A DNA stretch of 64,000 nt from Nymphaea colorata (lineage: Eukaryota; Streptophyta; Magnoliopsida; Nymphaeales; Nymphaeaceae), in contig NC_045146.1 in assembly GCF_008831285.2 (NCBI RefSeq), positions 17,809,289-17,873,288 on the forward strand, in the 5' to 3' direction. Both the position numbers and the translations under genes were made by a program. Of this stretch, positions 50,145 to 61,179 are shown piece after piece. Position 1 is the stretch's first letter; each line of letters begins with the position of its first letter. The notes beneath the pieces were generated by a model. It saw nothing but the letters and a program-made list of their open reading frames with translations. It was not told the origin of the DNA and ran no database searches.

Positions 50145-52359
50145 TCACCTGTTTGATAGGCACAAATCATTGATTAAACCACCACAAACCGATGGCCCTA
50201 CTTATTCAATAAGGCAGCTCTCTGATTACAAGTATCCAATTCATGTCACCTCCAACATTTCACATGTGATGTTCTCGATGGGTATGGACCTCCTTAAGTA
50301 TATGCTATTTGAGCTGAGTTAACTGTACATCCTAACTGAAGCATGGAAACATTTAGTGACAAGACACCAAAACATTTTTCTTTGTTGCAACTCTATGGTG
50401 CTTGTTCTTGTCAACTTTTCGGATCCACATCACCTAAAAGCAAAAAGGAAGACTTAGAGAAATACATGTACATGTTAAGCATATCCAAATTCCAAAAACA
50501 TCAACGACATTTGAGATAAATAATGTTCCCAGTGAAATAGCAACTGTTTAATTTTTTTTTTGGGTCAAGAAATCCAAACAAAGACAATATCAAAATCTCC
50601 TATAAACAAGTCAAAAGCAAATTGGAGAGATAGAAACCAGCTCTTTTAATGATAAGGAAGAAAACAAATTTTGCCGTGGCTTTTATCTAGCCAATTAAGC
50701 TTTCTTCTTTTATTAATGCTATTGCTCAGGACAAGATACTACCATTGCTCGTCGCTTGTAAAACCAGTTCCATTTTATTAACCAACAATAACCAGTCCTA
50801 AAACAAGACTATGTATATGTATAAAACATAGCCACAAATAATGTCTTGGAGTTTTAAACGGCGAGGTTTTTCTCTAGTATTTCTCTGGTATAATACGGCG
50901 GGCTTGAAAAATATGAGAAAAAAGGGGGGGAAATGGTATTTTTTAAATAAAAAATCTTAAAATCTTCCTAAAAATTAGGAAAAGATAAAATAAATGAGAA
51001 ACTAATAAGACAACAACAAAAAGAAGAAATACATAACAAAAAAATTAGAAAATGAACACAATCGGGCAAAAAAATGGATAAGTAACTATTAGGTATTAAC
51101 TATTAATTATTACTTACCTATAAATCAGGAATGAAGAGACAAATCAGAAATAAAGAGAACATAATACATATTAAGTTATTAACCCGTTATGCAAAAATCA
51201 GAATCAAACTAATGCATAAGTAACATCAAGTTTATAGCCCTCATGGCTTTACAACACAATTTAAATAATTCTTAACAGCGATAGAGTTTCTACGTTTTAA
51301 TGCACATATGCAAATCGACTGAAACAAAAAATTGAAACTAATCGATTGAAAACAAAAAAGCTAGAAAGCAGAAACTAGCGGACATAAACAAAAAGTAGAA
51401 ACCATCAAACGTATTACCTACCTCAAAATGTCCAATGCACATATGCAAATGGACTGAAAAGCTAACGGAAATCCTACCTGAGCACGCGAGCGTGATCGGA
51501 TATAGCTGTTGGAGGTCTGCACGGTGCCGGAAAATGCACCAGTCCGTTGGAGGTTTAATGTTGCTGCAACTTGACCCAAACAAGGAGGCGACAGTCTGCT
51601 CCGCCGGTGAGTTTGAGGTCCTAAACCTCGCCGGAAATTGAAATCGCCTAGATTTAACGTCTAAATGTTTTTAACTTCTAAGTTTTACGTTTTAATCATT
51701 TTTTACCCAAACTACCAAATTTTTTCAAAATTACAGTTGATGCCACCGCCTGAAATAAAACTGTCTTTTAAAAAAGACGCGAAAAAATGCTTTTTTACGT
51801 GTTTTTTTTGTTTTTCTGTTTTTTTGAAAAAAACTCGTTTTTTTCCTGTATTATTTGGCATTCGATTTTCAAGCATTTTTTTTCACGTTTTTTTTTTTGA
51901 AAATAATGCATTTTCTGTAGCTATATAAAGCCAAAAAAACCTGAATTTAAACTTTCTAGTTCCTGTTCAGCATCGTGGGAACAGACGGAATGTAATTTCC
52001 AGTTTAAAATTATGCCCTAATATCTAGGGGCTATGCGATCCAAGATTGGCAAATGCACTGACCATAATATGTGACTTTTCCATTTTAAGATCTGCCTAGT
52101 TTGACTATAATATCCAGTCAAACTTTCAACAAGCCCATTTCATTTGGAGGAAGACATTTTAGTGAGAAGCAGACCTACAGGCTGATGAAGGAACCGAGAG
52201 GCAGATGCAATGTAAATAAGAACCCAAACCCATTATTATCGTGCGGCAATCACATAATAAAATAATGATATATTTTAAAATTTTTAAATAACTTAAAAGT
52301 TACCTGATAATATCCACTGATTCACTTCAAGTATCCGCAATTTTCATCTTTTATTTTCT
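50145..52359. other. Intergenic between XPO1 relic and NLR array
   Basis: AT-rich. A GC-richer stretch at 51470-51650 (gtccgttggaggtttaatg and neighbouring sequence) stands out but gives no recognisable protein on either strand. T-homopolymer-rich sequence follows at 51770-51900. No gene identified. Confidence 0.55.
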
Positions 52360-55012
52360 TCAGAAAATATGACATCTGAGGTTGGGGAACTTGTGCTGGC
52401 CTTGGCTTTGCGTTCGCCACCACTCAGCTAGAGGAGAACAGCCGCTGATGTTCAAGTATTGAAGCCTGGGGAGACTTGAAAGCTCATCTGGCAAGGAACT
52501 CAACTTTGGACAGGAATAGATATAGGGACTTTGGAGCCCTTTGAGACCTTCGAATGCTACTGCTGGCACTTCTACCAACTCTAGCAGATAATCTAACGCC
52601 AAATATTGTAGTTGGGACAGTTTGTTCAACCAATGAGGCAAACGAGTGAGATGAGGACTTTCATGAACTCCCAACCATTCCAACTGGTGAAGCTGTTGAA
52701 TCCACTTTGGTAGTGAGTCCACGCCAGGCAACACCCTAACCCTTAGATTCCATGCCTTGCTGCTAAACTGTACCATTAAATCAGCCAACTTGTCGCTCAT
52801 TTCCACAAAATATATGACTAAGTCACATTCCATGTTTCCAAGGACAGCCATATCGGGTCATCACTGGCCAAGCTGACCAGTCGTAAACGTTGAAGGTTGC
52901 GGAGGGGGTGTTGTTTGAGAACATTTATGATGGAGATCAGTAGTCTGGGACAATCCTCTATGACTAGCTCTTTCAACTGAAGCATGTCACTTATTCTACT
53001 CTCCAACCACTCTGCTCCTAGATCGTGAAACCCACTTACTCTCAACCTCTTCAACCTTTCTATTCCTAACCGGGCTATAAGCTCCTCTACATGCACAGAC
53101 CCAAGGATATGACCCAAGTCCAGCTCTTCAAGCGCCCTGAGACTATCCAAAAACGTCGTAGATAATGACTGGAGTTGAGGCAAGTTCCTTAAACTCAGAG
53201 ACTTCAATCCCATTGTACTAGCAAATGTCATAGACAATGACTGGAGCCGAGGTAAGTTCCTTAAACGTAGCCTCTTTAATCATGTGATAGCTGGTATTGA
53301 AGATAGATTCTAGCAGTCTTCAATCACCAATGACTCAAGCTTGCCATCTTGAAGTCCTTGGAGAAGAGAATATTCTAGATTTGGACAAGAAAAAACTTCC
53401 AAACGCCTCAGCTCTTTTAGCTTCAGCATGCTGGTCAAAGTAACGGACAGACATCTGCTTATTGTTGCCTTTACTAGCCCAGAAGAGAGACTTGGCAATT
53501 CAACCAGCTCGTTACACGAACTAATGAACAATTCCTCCAATTTTGGATAACTGGGTAAATGCTTCAATTTTTTACTTGACGAAATGCGCATTTTCTTCAG
53601 ACATGACGTATCTCTTTCCTTCGCCATGGGCCAACCAGCCCACTCAGCCATGTACTCGATTGCTAGTTTCTTGAGGGTTGAAAAGAATGGGATCACCCTT
53701 AAATTTGGGCACTTTATGATATGCAACTCCTCAAGGCAAGACATATTCTCTACCTTTGAATCAAACTTCCACTCCTCCAAACTCTCCATGATCCACAACT
53801 CTAGTGTTTATAGCTTGGGAAATGCAACTTTTCCACACACGTGGTCGTAGGTAGTATCAAACACTTTGATCATGTCGACACAAGATATAATTAAGTCCTT
53901 AAGATTGGGCAAAAACTCGAGGTTGGGCAAGTTTGTCAAGAATTTGCAGTCCCTTATATTTATTTTCCGCAAACAAGAGTATGTGAAAGAACTAATCCAG
54001 GTAGAAAACTTCTTACCTGGATAACCATCAATACTAAAACATTCAACGGCTCTTGGTGGTTCCATCCGCTCATAAACTCGCTCTACTTTTTCTATGACAG
54101 CTTTATTAAATTCAATCACATATTTGCTGTCACAAGATAAATGCAATCCATGCAGACTTTTTTTTCTTTTTAATTCTGCATGGTCAGTCTCTTCTATGCT
54201 ACCGACTCTTTCTAAGTGCTCTATTCTCAAATTTTCTATTAAACAGTTTAGTTCACGCAGCTCCGATAAACTGCTTTTCATGCTTCCATCCATTGTTCTA
54301 CAGCTACCGACCACAAATTTGGACAGTGTTTGCAAATAAGTCAGCATCCCGATTTCACTTGGTAAAAACTCCAGCAGTTCTGTTCCATGGATATCAAGAT
54401 GTCTTAAGGAACCTAATGCTGAGATCTTGTTTGGAAGTCTCTTTACCTTGCTATAACACGGGATCAATGTCTGCAACTCACGAAGTCTAGTGATGGATTC
54501 AGGCAACTCAAATATTCGTGCACCTAAAAGATTGATATACTTCAAGAGCATCAGGTCCCCAATAGACTCCGACAATTTTGAAAATTTGTCCCATTGCAAA
54601 TCCAACACCCTTAACAACCTAATATAAACAAAATTAAAGGTAAATAGGCAATCGACCTCACGACACATTAATCCCCTCAAATTCTCTTGTCCTCTCAGTG
54701 TCTCCGATGAACAACGTCCACCAACTGATGAAACATAGCGAGCATGATGAGAAACCAATTCAGAGTTCAATTGATCTGTGCTCACATATTCCTTCTCTCT
54801 CATGTAAAGAGCAAAGTTATGAACAAGATCATTTAAGGTGTATTTCTCATTTCCTGCATTTTGCATCAAGCTACGGCCAACCAAGGTATGCAAACAGCTT
54901 TCTACTGTAATCTCCATCTTCACACCTTCTTCCTTCAAAATAAAACAATCTGCAACCCAAAGCCTCACTAAATCTGTCTTCTCCATTTCAAAATCATTGG
55001 GGTGCACGCAAA
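52360..55012 (-). pseudogene. NLR relic unit A: post-RNBS-D to C-terminus
   Basis: The unit begins in mid-protein just after the RNBS-D cysteine (VHPNDFEMEKTDLVRLW). It keeps the winged-helix remainder with LNDLVHNFALYM at the MHD position, then about 20 LRRs to a natural C-terminus (PNLRCHIF). Conserved blocks include LPESITRLRELQTL, LPNKISALGSLRHLDIHGTE and VDSLPKWIQQLHQLEWL. It is broken by a stop near 53809 (KVAFPKL then TAA), TAG and TGA at about 53310 and 53283, and a frameshift near 52830. No coiled coil, P-loop or kinase-2 is present. Closely related in sequence to the plus-strand CNL, so of the same subfamily. This is the only unit of the array with a proper 3' end. Confidence 0.88.
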
Positions 55013-57032
55013 CGTCATAGACAATGATTGGAGCCGAGGTAAGATTCTTAAACGTAGCCTCTTTAATCCTGTGGTAGCTCGTATTGAAGATAGATTCGAG
55101 CAGTTTTCAATCACCAATGGCTCGAGCTTGCCATCTTGAAGTCCTTGGAAAAGAGAATATTCTATATTTGGACAAGAAAAAACTTTCAAATGCCACAACT
55201 CCTTTAGCTCCATGATGCTGGTCAAAGTAACGGAGGGACAGTTGCTTATTGTTACCTCTACTAGCCCAGAAGAGAGATTGACAATTCAACCAACTCATTA
55301 CACAAACCAATGAACAATTCCTCCAATTTTGGACAACTGGGTAAGAACTTCAATTTTTTACTTAATGAAATGCTCATTTTCTTTAGACATAGCATCTCCC
55401 TTTTCTTTGCCATGGGCCAACTTTTCCACTCTTTCATTTAGCTCCATGATGCTGGTCAAAGTAACGGAGGGACAACTGCTTATTGTTGTCTCTACTAGCC
55501 TAGAAGAGAGACTTGGCAATTCAACCAACTCATTATACGAACCAATGAACAATTCCTCCAATTTTGAACAACTGGGTAAAAGCTTCAATTTTTTACTTAA
55601 TGAAATGTTCATTTTCTTCAGACATGGCATATCTCTTTCCTTTGCCATGGGCCAACCTTCCCACTCATTCATTTGCTAGATTGTTAGTTGCTTGATGGTT
55701 GAAAAGAATGGGGTCACCCTTAACTCTAGATAATTTTCGATTTGCAACTCCACAAGGCAAGACATATTTTCTACCTTTGGATCAAACTTCCACTCCTCCA
55801 AGCGAAATATCTACAACCGTAGTGTTTCTAGCTTGGGAAATGAGACTTTTCTACACACGTGGTCGCATGTAAGATCAAGCACCCTGATCATGTTGATACT
55901 AAATATAGATAAGCCCACGAGATTGGGCAAGAACCCATGGTTGGACAAGTTTTCCAAGAATTTGCAGTCCCGTATGTCAATTTTTTGCAAGCAAGAGTAT
56001 GTGCTAGAACTAATCCAAGAGGGAGACTTCATACCCGGATAACAGTCAATACTAATATTTTCAATGACTGTTGGAGGTTCCACCCGCTCATAAACTTGTT
56101 GTACTTTTTCTATGACAACTTTATTGAATTCAATCTCATATTTGCTGTCACAGGATAATTTCAATCCATGCAGACTTTCTTTTCTTTTTAATTCTGCATG
56201 GTGAGTTTCTTCTACGCTACCGACTCTTTCAAAGTGCTCTATTCTCAAATTCCCTCTTAAACAGTTTAGTTCACGCAGCTCCGATAAACTGCTTCCCATG
56301 CTTCCATCCAATGTTCTACCGCTGCCGACCACAAATTTGGACAACGTTTGCAAACAAGTCAGCATCCCGATTTCACTTGGTTAATACTCTAGCAGTTCTG
56401 TTCCATGGATATCAAGATGTGTCAATGAACTTAATGCTGAGATCTTGTTTGGAAGTCTCTTTAACTTGCTATAACATAGGATCAATGTCTGCAACTCACG
56501 AAGTCTAGTGATGGATTCAGGCAACTAAAATATTCGGACACCTGGAAGATTGATGTACTTCTAGAGCATCAGGTCCCCAATAGACTCCAGCAGTTTTGAA
56601 AATTTGCTCCACCGCAAGTCCAACACCCTTAACCAACTAATAGAAACAAAATTGAAGGTAAATAGGCAATCGACCTCACGACACATTAATCCCCTCAAAT
56701 TCTCTTGTCCTCTCAGTGTCTCTGATGAACAACGTCCACCAACTGATGAAACATAGCGATCTTGATGAGAAACCAATCCAGAGTTCAATTGATGTGTGCT
56801 CACATATTCATTCTCTCTCATGTAAAGAGCAAAGTCATGAACAAGATTATGTAAGTTGTATTTCTCATTTCCTGCATCCTGGATCAACCTACGGTCAACC
56901 AATGTGTGCAAACAGCTTTCTGCTGTAATCTCCATCTCCACACCTTCTTCCTTCAAAATAAAACCTTCTGCAACCCAAAGCCTCACTAAATCTATCTTCT
57001 CTATTTCAAAATCCTTGGGGTACACACAAACG
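55013..57032 (-). pseudogene. NLR relic unit B, truncated at both ends
   Basis: Opens with VYPKDFEIEKIDLVRLWVAE, the same point as unit A. It runs through the LRRs and stops being NLR-like at LQSLSMTFA, where unit A begins. Disabling changes include TAG at LML-stop-KY (about 56566), a stop at IF-stop-LP (about 56527), a TAA replacing Leu at EY-stop-PSE (about 56386) and several more around 55680-55810. At the position of the TGA shared by A and C, B has GGA (RATTGLKRL). It contains an extra in-frame 234-bp LRR duplication at 55203-55670. Confidence 0.86.
55203..55670 (-). repeat. 234-bp LRR tandem duplication within unit B
   Basis: The word tttagctccatgatgctggt occurs at 55203 and again at 55437, and similarity continues through both 234-base copies. 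Each encodes about 78 residues (LLPSCSKLEELFIG, NELVELPSLSS, TISSCPSVTLTSIMEL), that is three or so LRRs. Units A and C have one copy. One of the two copies has small deletions that break the frame. Confidence 0.88.
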
Positions 57033-58290
57033 TCATAGACAATGATTGGAGCCGAGGTAAGATTCTTAAACATAGCCTCTTTAATCATGTGATAGCTCGT
57101 ATTGAAGATAGATTCGAGCAGTTTTCAATCACCAATGACTCGAGCTTGCCATCTTGAAGTCCTTGGAGAAGAGAATATTCTAGATTTGGACAAGAAAAAA
57201 CTTTCAAATGCCACAACTCCTTTAGCTCCGTGATGTTGGTCAAAGTAATAGAGGGACAACTGCTTATTGTTGCCTCTACTAGCCCAGAAGAGAGACTTGG
57301 CAATTCAACCAGCTCATTACACGAACCAATGAACAATTCCTCCAATTTTGGACAATTGGGTAAGAGCTTCAATTTTTTACTTAATAAAATGCTCATTTTC
57401 TTTAGACATGGCATATTTCTTTCCTTTGCCATGGGCCAACCTTTCCACTCTTTCATTTGCTGGATTGTTAGTTGCTTGAGGGTTGAAAAGAATGGGATCA
57501 CCCTTAAATCTGGGTAATTTTCGATTTGCAACCCCACAAGGCAAGACATATTTTCTACATTTGGATCAAACTTCCACTCCTCCAAAAGAAACAACTGCAA
57601 CCGTAGTGTTTCTAGCTTGAGAAATGCGACTTTTCCACACACGTGGTCGTAGGTAGTATCAAACACCTTGATTATGTTGACACTAAATATAGATAAGTCC
57701 ACGAGATTGAACAAGAACCCAATGTTGGGCAAGTTTTCCAAGAATTTGCAGTCCCGTATGTCGATTTTCCGCAAGCAAGAGTATGTGCTACAACTAATCC
57801 AGGAGGAAAACTTCATACCTGGATAACAATCAATACTAATATTTTCAATGGCTGTTGGAGGTTCCATCCTTTCATAAATTTGTTCTACTTTTTTTACGAC
57901 AACTTTATTGAATTCAATCCCATATTTGCTATCACAGGATAATTCCAATTCATGCAGACTTTTTTTTTTTTTTTTAATTCTGCATGGTCAGCCTCTTCTA
58001 CGCTACCAACTCTTTCTAAGTCCTCTATTCTCAAATTCCTTTTTGAACAGTTTAGTTCACGCAGCTCCGATAAACTACCTCCCATGCTTCCATCCAATGT
58101 TCTACCGCTACCGACTACAAATTTGGACATCGTTTGCAAATAAGTCAGCATCCCGATTTTACTTGGTAAAAACTCTAGCAGTTCTGTTCCATGGATATGA
58201 AGATGTCTTAAGGAACCTAACGTTGAGATTTTGTTTGGAAGTCTCTTTACCTTGCTACAATTCAGGATCAATGTCTGCAACTCACGAGAG
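57033..58290 (-). pseudogene. NLR relic unit C, 5' end replaced by AG-rich DNA
   Basis: Starts abruptly in the LRR (RELQTLILNCSKVKRLPNKI) where homologous sequence stops next to AG-rich DNA at about 58290. It continues through LPSKIGMLTYLQTM and, after a frameshift in a T-run at 57960-57975 (A-run on the coding strand), MELSCDSKYGIEFNK. A long intact stretch then runs to SIRAIT and a TGA. The TGA sits at the same codon as in unit A. After the TGA, LKRL and LQSLSMTF lead into unit B at about 57033 through the same junction seen between B and A. No NB-ARC sequence is left in this window. Confidence 0.86.
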
Positions 58291-58358
58291 AATGAAATGA
58301 GAGAGAGAGAGAGGGCATTCTCAAAGCATAATAAATGAGTAAGAGAGAGGGTGTGCAA

Positions 58359-58701
58359 TTACTGAAAAGAGAGAGATATGAAAAGCATAATAGGAAGAGA
58401 GAAAGAGTATGTAATTATTGAAGAGACATTGATGGAAAATTAAATGTGGCAGAGAAAAAGAAATAGTCTAATGGAGAGAGAGATACAACAACAAATTAAA
58501 TGTGTCTGTGAGAAAGAGTTGAGAGAGAAAGTGGGAGTGTCATGAATGTTGAGAGAAAGAGCCAGTCAATTAAATGTCAATATATCACAGCCGATTTAGA
58601 TTGGATCTGATTTTAGGTTGCTACCTGTTGGTTTAGGTTGTAGGCCTTCAAATTTGGATCTAAGTAGATTATCACAGATTGGGCCACCTAGCGTCTAGTG
58701 T

Positions 58702-58789
<88 letters not shown>

Positions 58790-58800
58790 AGAGAGAGAGA
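58359..58800. repeat. AG-rich DNA and (AT)n(AG)n microsatellite
   Basis: AG-rich sequence (58290-58570) abuts the broken 5' end of the NLR array. It is followed by a block (58589-58690) sharing gtttaggttgtag and ccttcaaatttggatctaa with the plus-strand NLR flank at 44800-44830. Then come (AT)n at 58704-58765 and (AG)n at 58766-58800. Confidence 0.8.
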
Positions 58801-58970
58801 GATATCAAACCTTCGTATACCAGACTTTCATGAAAATCATTTAAGTCGTCATTTCTAAAATATCAAATTGTGGATGAGAGAGAGAGATATCAAACCTTTG
58901 TATACCAGACTTTCATGAAAATCATTTAGGTCGTCATTTCTAAAAGATCAAATTGTGGATGTTAAGTTGT
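58801..58970. repeat. Tandem duplication, 85-bp unit
   Basis: gatatcaaaccttcgtatac and the following cagactttcatgaaaatca at 58801 recur at 58886 with about four differences. A short AG tract separates the copies. Non-coding. Confidence 0.9.
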
Positions 58971-59365
58971 GATGAATATAGAAGAGAACCTGTGAAGGAA
59001 GATGTTGAAGTCTCCCCATGCCTTTTCATTGAATGAAAATGAACGTACAGTCATCCATTCCGATGGTTTGGATTGCTCAATCAATTCATAGATTTGAAAA
59101 TTCCTCAGAATTTAGAAACCGGACGTCCAAAAAGGATGGCAAAGAACGTCTTGTTTGAGAAGTCTGACGAATCGGAGGGGAAAAGGACCAAACTTTTCTT
59201 TTCTTTCTACAGAACAAACATGATTTCCTACAATTCATATTGACTTTTCATTCTACTACGTCGACGTCGACGCGTTGGCGTGATGGAGGCCAATTTCCAC
59301 GATTTGGTTTTGCCGACTTTTCGTCCAACTGTCAGTTGTCTTTTAAGTTTCGGTGGCCCTTAAAC
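58971..59365. other. Short intergenic stretch
   Basis: No gene; a tcgacgtcgacgcg palindrome-like word lies near 59262. Nothing else supported. Confidence 0.5.
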
Positions 59366-59624
59366 CACTGTCACAAAAAATGTGTTTTCTTGCAAAAATA
59401 TCTATCCATACAAAACGCATTTATTTTAAACAGAAAATAAAAAACATGAAAAAACACATATTATACATATACTATACCAATTTTTTGTGTTCTTTCATAT
59501 TTTTTATAATTTTTAAAATTTACTAAATGTTTTTAAATTTTTTAAAAATTTATCAAGATTTTTTGATTTTATTGTCGAAATATACAACTTTTAAGTCGCC
59601 CTATAATAATTTTTTGTGACAATG
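59366..59624. mobile_element. 259-bp MITE
   Basis: The ends cactgtcacaaaaaat (left) and, inverted, cattgtcacaaaaaat (right) differ at one base. The flanks are ccttaaac (59358-59365) and ctttaaac (59625-59632), matching at 7 of 8 bases as a target-site duplication. The interior is about 80% A+T and non-coding. An 8-base duplication suits hAT-type mobilisation. Confidence 0.8.
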
Positions 59625-61179
59625 CTTTAAACTGGTTAGTCATCACCAAACGAATGTGAAAGCTGGCAGCTGTCTGCTACAGTACAGTTTGAAACATCCA
59701 AAAAATTTGGAGAATATTAGCAATGGGCTCATAAAAACAGGCAAAAAAGAATAATGATAAATTTGAAAGTTATAATATTAGATGTGATGGCTCACTGGCC
59801 CTTGGCTTTGAAATTTTCACGACACATCTATCTGACTCGCCAAGCAGACATATAAGTCTCACCTAAGATTCTTCCTCTGCATTTTTGAGCACACGTAGAA
59901 GACCATCTTCCAAGTTGAAGTCATGTAAGGCAAAGTTCAGGAGAATCAAGCATCTTATTTGGCCTAGCTTATTCTTAAAGATCTATCTTATTATTATTAT
60001 TAACTTTTTTTTTGTATTTTTCACATGTAAATGATAAGGCCAAGCCTAAAGGCGTGTTTGAATGGTGGTAAGATAGTTCGTGAGATTGAGAGTTTCAGAT
60101 ACCTCTCTTCTATGTTTCCTTGAGTTTTGTGTGGCAAATCACATGTATTTTTGGGATCAACATTTCAAAGTACATCTTTGAGACACTTTGTCTCAAAAGA
60201 TGCATTATTATCAAAGGTTTTCCTTTAATAGATTTAAAGGATTAGAGGTAACTCGAACAGGCCGAAGCCTTTCTTACCTTGGGGTCTAAAGCTGCTTCAG
60301 GACTGGTAAAAAACTAAACATTTGTCAACTACTTTCCGCTATGATGGGGAAGGAGGTCATTGCATTGGTGCCCCCTCGATGGAGCGGACGGCGGGGGCTA
60401 TGTCCCAACCGGCGCGGACCGTGAAGGATTTGGACGCCTCCTTCACCTGGTTCATGCACAACTCAAAGAGCTCCGGCGTCGGCGCATGCACCACTGGTCA
60501 GAGATCCCCAGGACGCAAAGTCAGGCACTCGTAAAGCCGCCTTTGTGTTTAATTAGTTTAAAAAAAGAAAAAAGGTTTTCTTTATTTAGTTTTACGAACA
60601 CATAAGGGGAGTGCGGACAAAGGCGTGAGACTTATTAAATCATCACTCAACATTTTCAAAATTTAGCATTTTGCAGCCAGGAGTTAACACACAGTGTTAA
60701 GAATGTACTCCTAGAATTCTGCATTAAGAACACAGTGGCCTTCTTACAGTAGCTATCAAATTTATTAGGTTGCATTTGATAACCTCAAGTGCGTTTGGGA
60801 AGATCTTCATTCTAAACAAGTTTAAAATCTCAATAACGTGAATTTTACAAGTCAAAAAAAAAAAAGATGAGGTTAAGTCATTACGCAGGAATGAATTAAT
60901 TTGTCCATCATAATAATGCATGGTCATTGCCTAAAAGTTATGAAATGAACTTTGAAATAATAACAGCAGGAAAAATCATATGCGATAATGACCAAAGAAA
61001 AAGAAAGAAACAGCAATGAGCCCTCGAATAGCCAAAAGGCCAAGAAAGGTATGATTCGAAGAACTTAGCGCTCGCTCTCGATAAATAGAAGTGCCAGTCT
61101 CGCATCTGAGACACCAGTTGAGCAGTACTGAGCTGCATCCATTGGAAGAGCTCGGGACCTTATTACTAAGTGGCTAGCG
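59625..61179. other. Intergenic with a GC-rich coding-like patch
   Basis: A patch at about 60345-60535 is GC-rich with codon-like texture. The minus strand reads PTPELFELCMNQVKEASKSF then TVRAGWDIAPAVRSIEGAPM without a stop, which could be a relic exon I do not recognise. Near 60052-60262, ggcgtgtttgaa and an inverted ggcctgttcga may be the ends of another small element. A TATA-like ATAAATA at 61081-61087 lies 99 bases before the DC1 start codon. Confidence 0.45.
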
